From Methanolobus tindarius DSM 2278 (GTDB taxonomy: Archaea > Halobacteriota > Methanosarcinia > Methanosarcinales > Methanosarcinaceae), in NCBI RefSeq assembly GCF_000504205.1, contig NZ_AZAJ01000001.1, positions 1,896,879 through 1,960,878 on the forward strand: DNA of 64,000 nt, read 5' to 3'. A program made the position numbers and the translations under genes. The notes beneath the pieces are model-generated. The model did not search any database, was not told where the DNA came from, and saw only the letters and a program-made list of their open reading frames with translations. Positions 1 to 9,874 of the stretch are shown here, one piece after another. How positions within the stretch are numbered: the stretch's first letter is position 1; each line of letters starts with the position of its first letter.

Positions 1-811
1 TGAACATTTCCTGGTTCTTTGCTCTCTGGAGATCAGTAAGGCCTGCATGGTATGAAAGTGCATTAAATCCGTCTTTCCTGAGTTTGGTGGTCAGGCTGTC
101 CACAGTCCTGCGGCTCTGGCAGTAAATTATTCCGCTTTCACCTTTCTTTTTCCGCAGGTACTTCAGAAGGTTGTTATATGTGTCTTTCTTGGCACGCACA
201 CGGTAAAACAGGTTCTGCCTGTTAAAGCTTGCAATGTATACTCCACACTGCTCGATACCAAGTTGTTTTATGGTGTCTTCTCTTACCTTTGGGGTAGCTG
301 TGGCGGTCAGTGCAATAATGGGTATTTCCGGAAACTTCTTTTTTAACATGCCGAGTTTTCTGTACTCCGGTCTAAAATCATGTCCCCATTCTGAGATGCA
401 GTGACTCTCATCAATGGCAAAAAGGCTTACGTTAAGACTCTTAAGAAGTGTGATGGTGCCTGACATCGTCAACCTTTCAGGTGCCACATAGAGAATTTTG
501 ATTTCCCCTCTTTTCAGCTCGTCATAAATGCGTTTTGACTGGGCAGGTTTCAGTGTACTGTTAAGGTATGCGGCATCAACACCATTCTCTTTCAGACTGT
601 CAACCTGGTCCTTCATAAGGGATATCAGCGGAGAGACTACAACTGTGATGCCATCTTTTAGAAGTGCAGGTAGCTGGTAACAAAGAGATTTCCCTCCCCC
701 GGTAGGCATAAGAACAAAAGTATCACGGTCATTTAGCACATCATTGATTATTTCCTTTTGTAAAGGACGAAAATCAGAATATCCGAAGTACTTGCTGAGA
801 GTCTCGTGCAT
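1..811 (-). CDS. recQ: ATP-dependent DNA helicase RecQ (N-terminal part, cut by window edge)
   Basis: The minus strand from 811 is open to the left edge, so only about the first 270 residues are present. It starts MHETLSKYFGYSDFRPLQKE and carries the RecQ Walker A (PTGGGKSLCYQLP), the DESHCISEWGHDFRPEY box that includes motif II, and a Q-SRRTVDSL segment typical of helicase domain 2. RecQ helicases are superfamily 2 3'-5' DNA helicases acting in recombination and repair. The start at 811 is the first ATG of the conserved N-terminus; the RQC/HRDC part would lie outside the window. Confidence 0.93.
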   Translation of the reverse strand, partial: MHETLSKYFGYSDFRPLQKEIINDVLNDRDTFVLMPTGGGKSLCYQLPALLKDGITVVVSPLISLMKDQVDSLKENGVDAAYLNSTLKPAQSKRIYDELKRGEIKILYVAPERLTMSGTITLLKSLNVSLFAIDESHCISEWGHDFRPEYRKLGMLKKKFPEIPIIALTATATPKVREDTIKQLGIEQCGVYIASFNRQNLFYRVRAKKDTYNNLLKYLRKKKGESGIIYCQSRRTVDSLTTKLRKDGFNALSYHAGLTDLQRAKNQEMF

Positions 812-987
812 CTTTAGACCATACTTGTTTTTCCTGAATATATGTTACTGACGTATTTAATCTTCGGGTATGCAGGGTGAAAGTATTCTACTATTCAGTA
901 CAGTAAAATTAGAATCAAAAAAGAGGGGGTAATGGATGATTTCAGGAGAAAAAGAGGAGGGGATATTTTCCCTGAAATCATTCCTGT

Positions 988-1569
988 TTATTCTCTTCTG
1001 CGCTGCATAACAAGTGCAAGACCTATTATAGCTAGCATTGGTATGGCAATAGTTGGGAACTCCGGAATCTCCTCTCTCTGGCATGTGCAGAACTTCAGGT
1101 TATCGATCCATGCAAACTCAGCATATCCTGTTTCCTGGTAGGTAATTGTAATGTAGGATATGCAACTGTCTCCGTTAGACGCTAATTCTATAATTTCAGG
1201 AATAAACAAATTTCCTCCTGATGCTGTATCAACTACATTTCCCTGATTATCGTATGCTGTAGCTTGAGTCCCTGCATAGCTACTATGTTTAAAGCTCACG
1301 CAGGAAACTTCCGGGAAGAAACTAATAGTTGTTGTTTCTGTGAATTCTGCTACTTTGTTACCGTTTGATGCGCTTCCGGACATTGCAGGTTCAAACGTAA
1401 CTCCATTGTACTGTGTTCCTATTGTTTCTCCGCATGTTGTGTCTTCAAAAGTGATGACCACGCCTTCACAGTCACATCCATAATCGCAATTAGCACAACC
1501 TCCATTTGCGCCTGCAACGACTACAAACAAGGCTAATAAACTCAATAAAATAACTATAATTTTTCTCAT
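988..1569 (-). CDS. Secreted surface protein with PEF-CTERM sorting signal
   Basis: About 193 residues. The ATG at 1569 is preferred over the upstream ATG at 1599 because it follows AAAGGGG with good spacing and gives a clean signal peptide (MRKIIVILLSLLALFVVVAG). A cysteine cluster (CANCDYGCDCEG) follows the cleavage region. The C-terminus has the sequence PEFPTIAIPMLAIIGLALVM followed by QRRRE, which matches the archaeal PEF-CTERM signal cleaved by an archaeosortase. The middle is probably a beta-rich carbohydrate-binding-like fold; no enzyme motif is visible. It is probably displayed on the cell surface. Confidence 0.85.
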   Translation of the reverse strand: MRKIIVILLSLLALFVVVAGANGGCANCDYGCDCEGVVITFEDTTCGETIGTQYNGVTFEPAMSGSASNGNKVAEFTETTTISFFPEVSCVSFKHSSYAGTQATAYDNQGNVVDTASGGNLFIPEIIELASNGDSCISYITITYQETGYAEFAWIDNLKFCTCQREEIPEFPTIAIPMLAIIGLALVMQRRRE

Positions 1570-1835
1570 TCTAAAACCCCTTTGATTAAAAACTGCCACG
1601 TATGCAGTATGAACTCTTCAATATTTTCTATTTATATTTCGAGAATATATTAGAATAAGAAACAATGTTAAGCAACAATTTTTCTAAATAATCAAATTCG
1701 GTACATGGTAGGCTATTTTGTAAATACTTTTTATTTTTCTCCGGTAAGGCTCTTATCTCCGGGCGAGCATTAATATGTACGAAACACTATTTCAGGGTAA
1801 AATTCATAGTAATCTTATAATCGGAGTTCTCATTC

Positions 1836-2750
1836 ATGGTAAAAGTAGACAAATTCATTCCTAAAGCAATAGATAAAATCCAGAAGCAGATAGATGGAAA
1901 AGCCATCATAGCACTCTCTGGTGGTGTGGACAGTTCAGTCTGCGCAATACTTGCACATCGTGCCATCGGTGACAAACTTACACCAATTTACATTGACACA
2001 GGTCTCATGCGTAAAGGTGAGACTGAGAGAATAAAGGAAATATTCTCCGACATGAACCTTGAGGTCGTAGACGCAAAAGACCGTTTCCTTTCAGCACTTG
2101 CAGGTCTCGATGATCCTGAAGAGAAGCGCAAGGCAGTTGGTGAGGCATTTATTCGTGTTTTTGAGGAAGAAGCAAAATTAATCAAGGCTGAATATCTCAT
2201 TCAGGGAACCATCTACCCGGACAGAATTGAATCAGAAGGCGGAATCAAGTCCCACCATAATGTAGGCGGCCTTCCATCAGTTATGGACTTCAAGGCAATT
2301 GTAGAGCCTATAGATGACCTTTACAAAGATGAGGTTCGTGAAGTTGCCCGTGCACTTGAGCTTCCACACGAGATATCTGAGAGAATGCCATTCCCGGGAC
2401 CTGGACTTTCCGTAAGGATTGTTGGCGAGGTAACCGAAGAGCTTGTTGACGCTGTAAGGGAAGCCAATGCAATCGTTGAGGAAGAACTCGTTGAACAGTT
2501 CCATCCATGGCAGACCTTTGCCGCAATTGTCGGAAAGGGAACCGGTGTGAAAGGTGACGTCAGGGTCCATGGCTGGATTGTTGCTGTCAGGGCAGTCGGT
2601 TCAAGAGATGGAATGACTGCAGAGGCAATGGAACTCCCATGGAGTGTCCTCAGGAAGATTGAATCAAGGATCACCGCTGAGATTCCTTCAGTTGCAAGAG
2701 TACTTTATGACCTTACTCCAAAGCCACCTGCAACAATCGAGTTCGAGTAA
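1836..2750 (+). CDS. guaAB: GMP synthase (glutamine-hydrolysing) subunit B, ATP-pyrophosphatase
   Basis: 304 residues, the size of the stand-alone archaeal GuaAB subunit. The PP-loop SGGVDSS is at residues 28-34 and adenylates XMP; the C-terminus ends KPPATIEFE, matching the GMPS dimerisation/XMP-binding tail (family knowledge). It makes GMP from XMP using ammonia delivered by a separate glutaminase subunit GuaAA, which is not in this window. The start ATG at 1836 is the first in-frame codon. The next gene follows after 26 bp, so the two may be co-transcribed. Confidence 0.95.
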   Translation: MVKVDKFIPKAIDKIQKQIDGKAIIALSGGVDSSVCAILAHRAIGDKLTPIYIDTGLMRKGETERIKEIFSDMNLEVVDAKDRFLSALAGLDDPEEKRKAVGEAFIRVFEEEAKLIKAEYLIQGTIYPDRIESEGGIKSHHNVGGLPSVMDFKAIVEPIDDLYKDEVREVARALELPHEISERMPFPGPGLSVRIVGEVTEELVDAVREANAIVEEELVEQFHPWQTFAAIVGKGTGVKGDVRVHGWIVAVRAVGSRDGMTAEAMELPWSVLRKIESRITAEIPSVARVLYDLTPKPPATIEFE

Positions 2751-2776
2751 TCATCTAATTTACCAGAGCAAGATAA

Positions 2777-3817
2777 ATGTCACTCAACAAAGCAGTTCTT
2801 GATATTCGAAATCGCCAGAGGATAAAACCCTCTCCTTTAGATGTTCCTGCAGCCTCATGGACTGGGAAGGATGTCATTGAATCCGGTGAGATAGATACTA
2901 TTACTATTATCTTTAAGACCTCCGGATGCTGGTGGGGCAAGGCAGGCGGCTGTACCATGTGCGGTTATGTCTATGACAGCGCACAGGACGTACCTTCAGA
3001 TGATGACCTGATGGCACAGCTCGAAAAGGCAATGAGGAAAGTTTCAGACTATGACCGTTTCATGGTCAAGATATTTACCTCCGGTAGTTTCCTTGACACA
3101 AAGGAGATTCCCATTGAGGTAAGGCACAGGATACTTGAAAAGCTGGACGGCGATGAAAGGATTGTCAAAGTTCTGGCAGAGACTCGTCCTGAGTTTGTGA
3201 CCGAAGAAAATGTGAAGGATTGTGTTTCAGTTCTTAAGAACACGGACTTTGAAGTTGCAATGGGTCTTGAGACAAGTTCTGATGTCATACGCAAGCAATC
3301 TATCAATAAAGGCTTTAGTTTCCAGAACTTTGCAGATGCAGCGATTGCAGCCAGGGAAAACGGTGCAACCGTAAAGTCGTATCTTATGCTTAAACCTCTG
3401 TTCCTTTCAGAAAAAGAGGCCCTTGAAGATATTGTTCAGACTGTCCGTGATTCGGCAGAGTACACTGATACATTTTCAATTAATCTCTGTAATGTCCAGC
3501 GAGGAACTTATGTTGAATATCTCTGGGACAGGAAACAATATCGTTCGCCATGGCTCTGGAGCATTGTAGACATTCTTCAGAGAACAAAGGCAGAGTTTCC
3601 TGATATGATAATTACATCCGACCCGGTTGGTGCAGGTTCAAAAAGAGGACCACATAATTGCAGGGAATGCAGTCACGATGTTGCCGATGCAATAAGGTTG
3701 TTCTCATTGACGCAGGATTTATCATGCTTTGAGCATTTGTCCTGTGATTGCAAAGATCTATGGGAGCAGGTTCTGGAACTGGAAGACCACACCTTCGGCA
3801 GTCCGATCCTCGATTGA
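2777..3817 (+). CDS. Archaeosine biosynthesis radical SAM enzyme (RaSEA-like)
   Basis: 346 residues. Cysteines at 51, 59 and 62 in GCWWGKAGGCTMCGY form an unusual CX7CX2C radical-SAM cluster motif, and a second cysteine-rich tail (CRECSHD, CFEHLSCDC) lies near the C-terminus. This layout fits the archaeal RaSEA/TIGR01210 family, which with ArcS converts preQ0-lysine-tRNA to archaeosine at position 15 of tRNAs. arcS is not seen nearby. It lies 26 bp after guaAB; no strong Shine-Dalgarno is visible. A more general radical SAM role cannot be excluded without alignment. Confidence 0.78.
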   Translation: MSLNKAVLDIRNRQRIKPSPLDVPAASWTGKDVIESGEIDTITIIFKTSGCWWGKAGGCTMCGYVYDSAQDVPSDDDLMAQLEKAMRKVSDYDRFMVKIFTSGSFLDTKEIPIEVRHRILEKLDGDERIVKVLAETRPEFVTEENVKDCVSVLKNTDFEVAMGLETSSDVIRKQSINKGFSFQNFADAAIAARENGATVKSYLMLKPLFLSEKEALEDIVQTVRDSAEYTDTFSINLCNVQRGTYVEYLWDRKQYRSPWLWSIVDILQRTKAEFPDMIITSDPVGAGSKRGPHNCRECSHDVADAIRLFSLTQDLSCFEHLSCDCKDLWEQVLELEDHTFGSPILD

Positions 3818-3852
3818 TTTGATTGGTTTTTTATTTGAAAATGAAATCTTAA

Positions 3853-3870
3853 GATGAGTTTTCACTCATC
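3853..3870. terminator. Hairpin between convergent RaSEA gene and argB
   Basis: GATGAG (3853-3858) and CTCATC (3865-3870) pair around a 6-nt loop and are followed on the plus strand by TTCTCTTTT. The arm overlaps the argB stop codon. It may end transcription of the plus-strand pair guaAB-RaSEA. Confidence 0.45.
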
Positions 3871-4755
3871 TTCTCTTTTAAATACCATTGTTCCGATTCC
3901 GGTGTCAGTGAATAACTCAAGTAATATTGAGTGTGAGACGCTTCCATCGATAATGTGAATCTTTTCGACACCGCTGGTAACTGATGTTGCGGCACTCCTC
4001 ATTTTAGGTATCATTCCGCCGGATATTAGCCCACTGTCAACCAGTTCCTCTATATCCTCAATGGCAACTCTGGATATGCGTGAGCTTCTGTCATTAATGT
4101 CTTTGAGAAGACCGGGGACGTCTGTCATCAATATGAGTTTTTTAGCTTTCAGCGCAGCAGCAATATCTCCTGCAACGGTATCAGCATTTATGTTCAGGGC
4201 TTTTCCGTTGATGTCCATGGCAATTGGTGAGATTACCGGGATGTAGTCTTCTTTTATGAGTATATTAATAAGCTCGGTGTTGATTATCTCGGTATCACCC
4301 ACCCAGCCGAGGTCTACTTCATGCTCCACATCCTCGATCATTACTTTTTGGGATGGCTTCTTTTTGGCTATGATGGTTTTTCCATCCTTGCCTGAGAGTC
4401 CGACTCCTTTTCCGCCGTGCTTGCCTATGAGCGCAACGATTTCCGTATTGATGTTTCCTACAAGAACCATGCGTGCTATCTCAAGAGTTTCATCGTCTGT
4501 TACCCGCAGGCCGCCTACAAATTGAGATTCCTTGCCCATCCGTTTCATCTTTTCTGAAATTTCAGGTCCTCCTCCATGCACGATTATGGGATGGATTCCT
4601 ACGAATCTCAAAAGGACTACGTCCTGTATGATATCGCTCATTACTTCAGGATTGACCATTGCGTGACCACCGACCTTGATCACCATTATGGAGTCATAAA
4701 AATCTCTTATGTATGGCAATGCTTCGATCAGTACATTCTCTCGATTAAGTGTCAT
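3862..4755 (-). CDS. argB: Acetylglutamate kinase
   Basis: 297 residues, typical ArgB length. Amino-acid-kinase family motifs are visible: VIKVGGHAM near residue 26 for phosphate binding and VHGGGPEIS near residue 60 for N-acetylglutamate binding, plus NINADTVAGDIA and the SGGMIPKM segment. It phosphorylates N-acetyl-L-glutamate in arginine synthesis. It is transcribed alone on the minus strand. A short NAGS-like GNAT at 9875-10327 could supply its substrate, though the two are not linked in an operon. Confidence 0.95.
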   Translation of the reverse strand: MTLNRENVLIEALPYIRDFYDSIMVIKVGGHAMVNPEVMSDIIQDVVLLRFVGIHPIIVHGGGPEISEKMKRMGKESQFVGGLRVTDDETLEIARMVLVGNINTEIVALIGKHGGKGVGLSGKDGKTIIAKKKPSQKVMIEDVEHEVDLGWVGDTEIINTELINILIKEDYIPVISPIAMDINGKALNINADTVAGDIAAALKAKKLILMTDVPGLLKDINDRSSRISRVAIEDIEELVDSGLISGGMIPKMRSAATSVTSGVEKIHIIDGSVSHSILLELFTDTGIGTMVFKREDE

Positions 4756-4916
4756 GATGTTTACCTATGATTATTTTCTGGATTCGGCTAGTCATCAAAT
4801 AATAGCCGGAGCTCTCTGTTAATATGCTCAATTGATTTAAAAATAGTTACTGCTACAAAGAATCCAGTTGTTTATAGCTGTTTATTGAATAAAAACCAGA
4901 ATCTGGAAAGTAAAAC

Positions 4917-4940
4917 AAAAGACCCGTAGTTGGGTCTTTT
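4917..4940 (-). terminator. Terminator hairpin behind the MC1 gene
   Basis: AAAAGACCC (4917-4925) pairs perfectly with GGGTCTTTT (4932-4940) around a 6-nt loop, immediately after the MC1 stop codon; the minus-strand transcript continues with GTTTTAC. Confidence 0.65.
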
Positions 4941-4947
4941 ATGAAAA

Positions 4948-5238
4948 TCAGACTTTCTCGAGTTTCTCGATGCCGACCTTCTTTACGAATGGTTTGTTTA
5001 TCTTGTCAGGCATCCAGTCTGGCTTGTTCTTTGGAGCGTCGACAATTTCTTTCCATCCCTTGAATACGTGTACTTTCTTTGTTCCACGCTCGCGGAGTCT
5101 AATCTCCTCTGGCTTTGACTTCTTACCTTTACCTCTGTTTGCCACCTTCAAAGCTGCCTGTCTTGGCTGCTTTCCAGTGAATACCCCGTGCTCATTTCCT
5201 TTCTTGTCTCTTAACACAAAATTTCTTGTTTCAGACAT
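4948..5238 (-). CDS. MC1 family chromosomal DNA-bending protein
   Basis: 96 residues, highly basic, starting MSETRNFVLRDKKGNEHGVF and with PRQAALKVANRG and KVHVFKGWKEIVDAP segments, which match the methanogen MC1 protein. MC1 is a small monomeric architectural protein that binds and sharply bends double-stranded DNA; it replaces or complements histones in Methanosarcinaceae. A TATA-like stretch (minus strand, about 5283-5306) precedes the gene and a hairpin terminator follows it, consistent with a single-gene transcript. Confidence 0.95.
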   Translation of the reverse strand: MSETRNFVLRDKKGNEHGVFTGKQPRQAALKVANRGKGKKSKPEEIRLRERGTKKVHVFKGWKEIVDAPKNKPDWMPDKINKPFVKKVGIEKLEKV

Positions 5239-5676
5239 GATGTCACCTCGTAATCATTATGCGATTACATCTGCTAACCGTATTTAGTATATAAGGTATA
5301 TATATTTTTCTTTTAATGTCGTCTTTTGTTCTCGTTTTGTAGTATTTACTACTATTTAGAGCAATTATTTCGGCAGAATATGGGTGTATTTTTATATAAT
5401 TTTGCAAAAGTAGCTTCAGTTATCAGAGCGGTATGTGGCAACATGTCAAGTTAACTTGATTTGTAAACCGTTAGTGATTTATATTATTTATGCAATCGGT
5501 TGCCGCATTATAACTTATTATATTCTTATATTTCTATTTTCTTTTCTTTTACCATTCCAGGGCTGTAACACAACATTTACATGTAATGAATCCCTTTCAC
5601 CATGATATAATTACTATCCGGTATCTGTATTTGCAGACCGGATCCTCATCCTTTACTTGATTTTAGAGGTATAATT
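5239..5676. other. Non-coding spacer between MC1 and mptA, with a 14-bp palindrome
   Basis: No convincing gene. It should hold the divergent promoters: a TATA-like tract for MC1 around 5283-5306 and AT-rich boxes before mptA. A perfect palindrome TCAAGTTAACTTGA lies at 5446-5459, and GGCAAC (5437-5442) is mirrored by GTTGCC (5498-5503). These could be regulator-binding sites; no regulator can be named. Confidence 0.5.
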
Positions 5677-6633
5677 ATGGAAGTCCCGGTTGTCAAATTA
5701 CCAGATATACAGGCTAACAAGCCCCAGATACCCATTAACCTGACACGCGTCGGTGTTACTAACGTAAAAAAACTCGTACAGATTAAAAGGAGGGACAAGC
5801 GTCCGGTAATCCTCATCTGTACCTTTGATATTTTTGTAGATTTGCCATCACACCTGAAAGGTGCAAACCTCTCACGTAACTTTGAGGCTGTCGATGAAGT
5901 TCTCGAGAAGGCAGTAAACATGCCTGTCTATGAAATCGAACAGCTTTGCAGTGATGTTGCCCAGAGCCTTTTGAAGCGTCATGAATACGCAACCCGCGCA
6001 GAAGTAATTCTTAAAAGTGAGTATGTTCTCAAAAGAGAATCCCCTTCAACAAAGATGGAATGCCAGGAAGTTGTTGATATCTTTGCTGAAGCTATCGCAA
6101 TGCGTGAAGATGTAGAAAACATGAAAGTTAAGAAACTCATCGGTGCTGAAGTTGTAGGGATGACTGCATGTCCATGTGCCCAGGAAATCATGAGGGATAA
6201 CGCAAGGCAGGAACTCGAGAATATCGGTGTTGATAACAAGCACATTGCAGAGTTCCTTCACAGGGTCCCAATGGCAACACACAACCAGCGTGGACGCGGT
6301 ATAATCTCAATCGAAGTTATCGGAAACGTTTATGTTTCACTCGAGAGAATCATTGAAATTATCGAAAAGTCAATGAGTGCAAGTGTCTTTGAGCTTCTTA
6401 AAAGGGCTGATGAGGCAAATGTTGTTCAGACTGCTCACAATAATCCAAAGTTTGTTGAGGACTGTGTCAGAACAATGGCAAAGAATGTTGTCAAAGACTT
6501 CGAACATCTTCCTGATGAAGCAGTTATCACTATCAAGCAGATAAATGAAGAAAGTATCCACAGGCACAACGCCTTTGCCGAAAGGGTTGCAACCATTGGT
6601 GATCTTCGTCTTGAGATCGCTCAGGATGCTTAA
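5677..6633 (+). CDS. mptA: GTP cyclohydrolase MptA (methanopterin synthesis)
   Basis: 318 residues. The FolE2-like family signature is seen in [30 protein letters not shown] (described here in parts) and in the metal-site segment ACPCAQE near residue 165. MptA is an Fe(II)-dependent GTP cyclohydrolase that makes 7,8-dihydro-neopterin 2',3'-cyclic phosphate, the first step to tetrahydromethanopterin. An RBS-like AGAGGT precedes the ATG at 5677. It is followed 56 bp later by a DUF2098 gene; that neighbour may share the transcript. Confidence 0.94.
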   Translation: MEVPVVKLPDIQANKPQIPINLTRVGVTNVKKLVQIKRRDKRPVILICTFDIFVDLPSHLKGANLSRNFEAVDEVLEKAVNMPVYEIEQLCSDVAQSLLKRHEYATRAEVILKSEYVLKRESPSTKMECQEVVDIFAEAIAMREDVENMKVKKLIGAEVVGMTACPCAQEIMRDNARQELENIGVDNKHIAEFLHRVPMATHNQRGRGIISIEVIGNVYVSLERIIEIIEKSMSASVFELLKRADEANVVQTAHNNPKFVEDCVRTMAKNVVKDFEHLPDEAVITIKQINEESIHRHNAFAERVATIGDLRLEIAQDA

Positions 6634-6689
6634 CTATTAAATCTGTAAGGCTCATATATCTTCAAAGTAACGATTTAAGGAGTTATATT

Positions 6690-7007
6690 GTGGACGATTC
6701 AGAAAAGATCGAGGCTTTAAGTATGGATGGCAGTCCCATTGAAGTTGGTTCTGTTGTTAGATACCTGAACACAGGTACTGTGGGAATAGTTACCGATCTT
6801 ACTAAAGATGAAGAAGGTGTCTGGGTATTACTTGACAGTACCGGCTTGTTCTATAAGCCGGAGGTACTTGTCATTACAGATGAAAGTGAACTAAAAGGTG
6901 AAATGAAAGAGCGCACCTCTGCAGAGGCTGCAGAATCTTATATGCGTTCTTATAATGCCGAAAATGAGGCTGGTTATGATATCGGCCAGGTAACAGGCGG
7001 TGGCTAA
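6690..7007 (+). CDS. DUF2098 family protein
   Basis: 105 residues from a GTG at 6690; TTAAGGAGTT at 6674-6683 is the ribosome site that selects it. The sequence GSVVRYLNTGTVGIVTDL followed by WVLLDSTGLFYKPEVL matches a small methanogen-specific family (DUF2098) that looks like a compact beta-barrel. The function is unknown. Its place behind mptA suggests, but does not show, a link to pterin metabolism. Confidence 0.8.
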   Translation: MDDSEKIEALSMDGSPIEVGSVVRYLNTGTVGIVTDLTKDEEGVWVLLDSTGLFYKPEVLVITDESELKGEMKERTSAEAAESYMRSYNAENEAGYDIGQVTGGG

Positions 7008-7064
7008 ACCGCCTTTATGTCTTTTTTAAAATTTAAAATTAAAATTGGTTTCTAATTTTGTATC

Positions 7065-8006
7065 TCAAATAAATCTTTCTTTTTCAAGCAGTGTAAGTGA
7101 ACGAATCCATTCGCCCTTTGGTTCCCTGGAAGTGCCAACTACAAGTCTTTTGATGTCTCCTACCTGTTCCACAACACCTTGAGCTTCAATGGTCTCTCCT
7201 TCAAGAGCTTGTCCTGCATAAGTGTGAGTATACGAAAGCACATGGTCAATTTCATCGTGGTCCACTTTGTAAACAGAAGGGGCATCAAATGCAAGATCGG
7301 CATTTGTAACTTTTGCTTCTATCTTCATTGTGCCAATGTCCTCGCCTCTCTGAGTAGGGTGCTTAATCTGTTCCCAGTCCCTGACAAAAAGAAGATCAAA
7401 ATAAGTACCTTCTACCATTCCACGATTTCCTTTTCTCTTCTCGTGGACCATAAATTCTTCAAAAGATATCTCCGGGATGCGCTTATTGTATATACGTTTC
7501 CACATGTTCAAATCTATATCCTCTATAGGCCCATCTTCTGATTTTGCTTTTGCGATAGCATCCCTTGCAACGAACCACTGTTCACCGTAAACAACAAAAT
7601 CAATGTCTGAACCTTCGTTCTGAAGTCCCGGCAGGAGTGATCCTGTTATTCCCATCATATCCCTGCTGATTCCGGCTTTTTCAAGGGTGTCCACAACAAC
7701 TGTCACTCTGCTGTCAACACCGTACCACTTTTCGATGGCACTTGATGGGGGAAGTACTTTTTTGATTTTATCTTCAGGGACTACATGTACATCTTCTACC
7801 CATTCAGGGCGGTTCTGGCGCATAAAATCAAAAGCAACATCAAAATCATATTTCTTGTAGTGTTTCCCGTCAAGTTCGCGCTCTCCGTTTTCATCCGGCA
7901 CGTACCTTAATGTGGACCTGACTCCATGTGGGTGGAAATAATCGGAAACTGCAAAGATCCAGTCATCTTCTGTTACAAGGAAATCCCTGAGTCTTGTTTT
8001 TGTCAT
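7065..8006 (-). CDS. Predicted nucleotidyltransferase (DNA polymerase beta-like fold)
   Basis: 313 residues. The central GITGSLLPGLQNEGSDIDFVV has the GS...DxD pattern of the minimal nucleotidyltransferase fold, with the two metal-binding aspartates in SDIDF. A C-terminal part (about 220-313) is beta-rich and looks like an OB-like or domain-specific extension (EGETIEAQGVVEQVGDIKRLVVG). It resembles archaeal COG2413-type proteins, whose substrate is not known to me. It is convergent with the DUF2098 gene. Confidence 0.75.
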   Translation of the reverse strand: MTKTRLRDFLVTEDDWIFAVSDYFHPHGVRSTLRYVPDENGERELDGKHYKKYDFDVAFDFMRQNRPEWVEDVHVVPEDKIKKVLPPSSAIEKWYGVDSRVTVVVDTLEKAGISRDMMGITGSLLPGLQNEGSDIDFVVYGEQWFVARDAIAKAKSEDGPIEDIDLNMWKRIYNKRIPEISFEEFMVHEKRKGNRGMVEGTYFDLLFVRDWEQIKHPTQRGEDIGTMKIEAKVTNADLAFDAPSVYKVDHDEIDHVLSYTHTYAGQALEGETIEAQGVVEQVGDIKRLVVGTSREPKGEWIRSLTLLEKERFI

Positions 8007-8227
8007 ATTTAGCCTTCCTGTTAGTATTCAACTCTGTACAGGTAACTGCCTTTTCACATAAAAATAGTACGACTTTTATTCTCCACGTTCTGCTCAGATA
8101 AAATCTAATATATACTTCAGCAACATGTCTATCTATGGTTTTATGTTGATAGTCTCTGAAGTGGTTTCTACAATGGTTTCTATATTTGTAATTTTTAAAA
8201 ATATGTCTGCATGAATGGTGATAAAAT

Positions 8228-9418
8228 TTGCAATCATTTGAAAAATGGGTACGTGAGATCCGAAGAGAGTTCCACCAAAATCCGGAGCTCAGTTTTCATG
8301 AGTACGGTACGCAGTCAAGGATAATGTCCGTACTGAGGGAACTCGGGATAGATTGCAGAAAGATCGCTGATACGGGTGTAATTGCAGAAGTTAGAGGCGC
8401 TTCTTCCGGTCCATGCATTGCCATACGTTCTGATATTGATGCCCTTGCGGCACACGAGGTGCCTTCTCCAGAAAACCATGAATATATTTCCCAGAATCCT
8501 GGTGTCATGCATGCTTGCGGTCATGACGGGCACATGGCTATTGTTCTGGGTGTTGCCCGCATGGTGAAAGAGAATCGAAAGAAAATATGCGGTACTGTCA
8601 GATTCATTTTTCAGCCAGCAGAAGAAGTCCCTCCAGGGGGCGCTATCAGGGTAATAGAGGAAGGCGGCCTGGAAGGTGTGGATGCTATAATCGGATTGCA
8701 TATTTTTGGTGATGTGGATGTAGGTCAGATAAACGTGCGCTCCGGGCCTTTAATGGCAAGTTCCAACCGGTTCACTTTAAAGATATTCGGAAAAGGCGGT
8801 CACCATGCAACACCCGATATGTGCATCGACCCGATTCAGATTGCTGCTGAGTTTATTTCTGCTTTAAAGCCTGCTGTTTCCCGGAAAGTGGATATTTCCG
8901 ATCATGTACTCGGATTTGGTACTGTGAACAGTGGTAAGCAATTCAACAGAACCCCTGATGAACTTGAACTTGTTGGTAGTTTCAGGACGTTTGATGATAA
9001 TGACATTGATATTATAGAACAGATAATGTACGATTTGCTTGATTCGCTAATGCATTCGTATACAATGGCGGATCTGGAAGGAGTTCCTTCATATGACCTG
9101 AATGTTTATCGTGGTTATCCTGTACTTTTTAATGATCCGCTTTTCACAGAAAGAGCCTCTTTACTTCTTAAAAGTAAATTTGAACAAGTAAACACCCATG
9201 CAAAACCAATATTCGGTGCAGAAGATTTTGCTTACTACCTGCAGGAAGTTCCAGGTATGTATGCAATAATAGGCACAAGAAATATTGAAAAAGGAATCGT
9301 GGAAGGGAATCATTCTTCAAGTTTTGATATTGATGAAGACGTGTTGCTACATGGTGTGGAATTGTTGTATTCTGTGGCAATGGATTTCCTTAAAAACTCC
9401 GGGGAATATCTTGAATGA
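8228..9418 (+). CDS. M20-family amidohydrolase / peptidase
   Basis: 396 residues from a TTG at 8228 (GGTGAT at 8216-8221 gives the spacing; no ATG fits the conserved N-terminus). M20D signatures: the double-metal motif MHACGHDGHMA near residue 97, EEVPPGGA with the catalytic glutamate, and the late GAEDFAYY histidine/aspartate region. The family hydrolyses N-acyl amino acids or N-acetyl-diaminopimelate-type amides; the true substrate cannot be read from sequence. Its stop overlaps the start of a GNAT gene by 4 bp, so the two are probably co-translated. Confidence 0.9.
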   Translation: MQSFEKWVREIRREFHQNPELSFHEYGTQSRIMSVLRELGIDCRKIADTGVIAEVRGASSGPCIAIRSDIDALAAHEVPSPENHEYISQNPGVMHACGHDGHMAIVLGVARMVKENRKKICGTVRFIFQPAEEVPPGGAIRVIEEGGLEGVDAIIGLHIFGDVDVGQINVRSGPLMASSNRFTLKIFGKGGHHATPDMCIDPIQIAAEFISALKPAVSRKVDISDHVLGFGTVNSGKQFNRTPDELELVGSFRTFDDNDIDIIEQIMYDLLDSLMHSYTMADLEGVPSYDLNVYRGYPVLFNDPLFTERASLLLKSKFEQVNTHAKPIFGAEDFAYYLQEVPGMYAIIGTRNIEKGIVEGNHSSSFDIDEDVLLHGVELLYSVAMDFLKNSGEYLE

Positions 9419-9870
9419 TTGTTTTGCCGTTCTCAAATGAATATTCTTCAATGGTAAAGTCATTTGTAATAGCTGTACTTGCCGGAGAAGGTTTTGATTA
9501 TGATCCGGTTAAGGATTTTGATCTCGATGATATTCAGGGAATATATCTTGAAAAAGGCGGTGCTTTTTTTATGTGTCTTTCAGATGATGAAATTGTAGGG
9601 ACATCTGCAGTAAAGAATATTGGCTCAGATGTATGTGAGATTAAAAGACTTTATGTAAAAAAAGAGTGCAGGGGTGAAGGTCTCGGTTTTACTCTTTTTC
9701 AGAAAGCCCTGAATTATGCTGAGATTAATTATACTAAGGTTAAGCTGAAAACAGATTCTTCTCTGAAAAAAGCCATATCTATCTACCTTAAAAATGGTTT
9801 TTCAGTAGTAAAAGAAGAGAGTGGGACGGTTTATTTTGAAAAGTCCCTGCAATCAGATAAAAGTGAATGA
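9415..9870 (+). CDS. GNAT family N-acetyltransferase
   Basis: 151 residues. The acetyl-CoA binding stretch is seen in CEIKRLYVKKECRGEGLGFTLFQKAL, and a typical late NGF motif (YLKNGFSV) follows. The ATG overlaps the stop of the M20 amidohydrolase gene (ATGA), so an acyl-transferase and an acyl-hydrolase are translationally coupled. The acceptor is unknown. Confidence 0.87.
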   Translation: MIVLPFSNEYSSMVKSFVIAVLAGEGFDYDPVKDFDLDDIQGIYLEKGGAFFMCLSDDEIVGTSAVKNIGSDVCEIKRLYVKKECRGEGLGFTLFQKALNYAEINYTKVKLKTDSSLKKAISIYLKNGFSVVKEESGTVYFEKSLQSDKSE

Positions 9871-9874
9871 TGTT

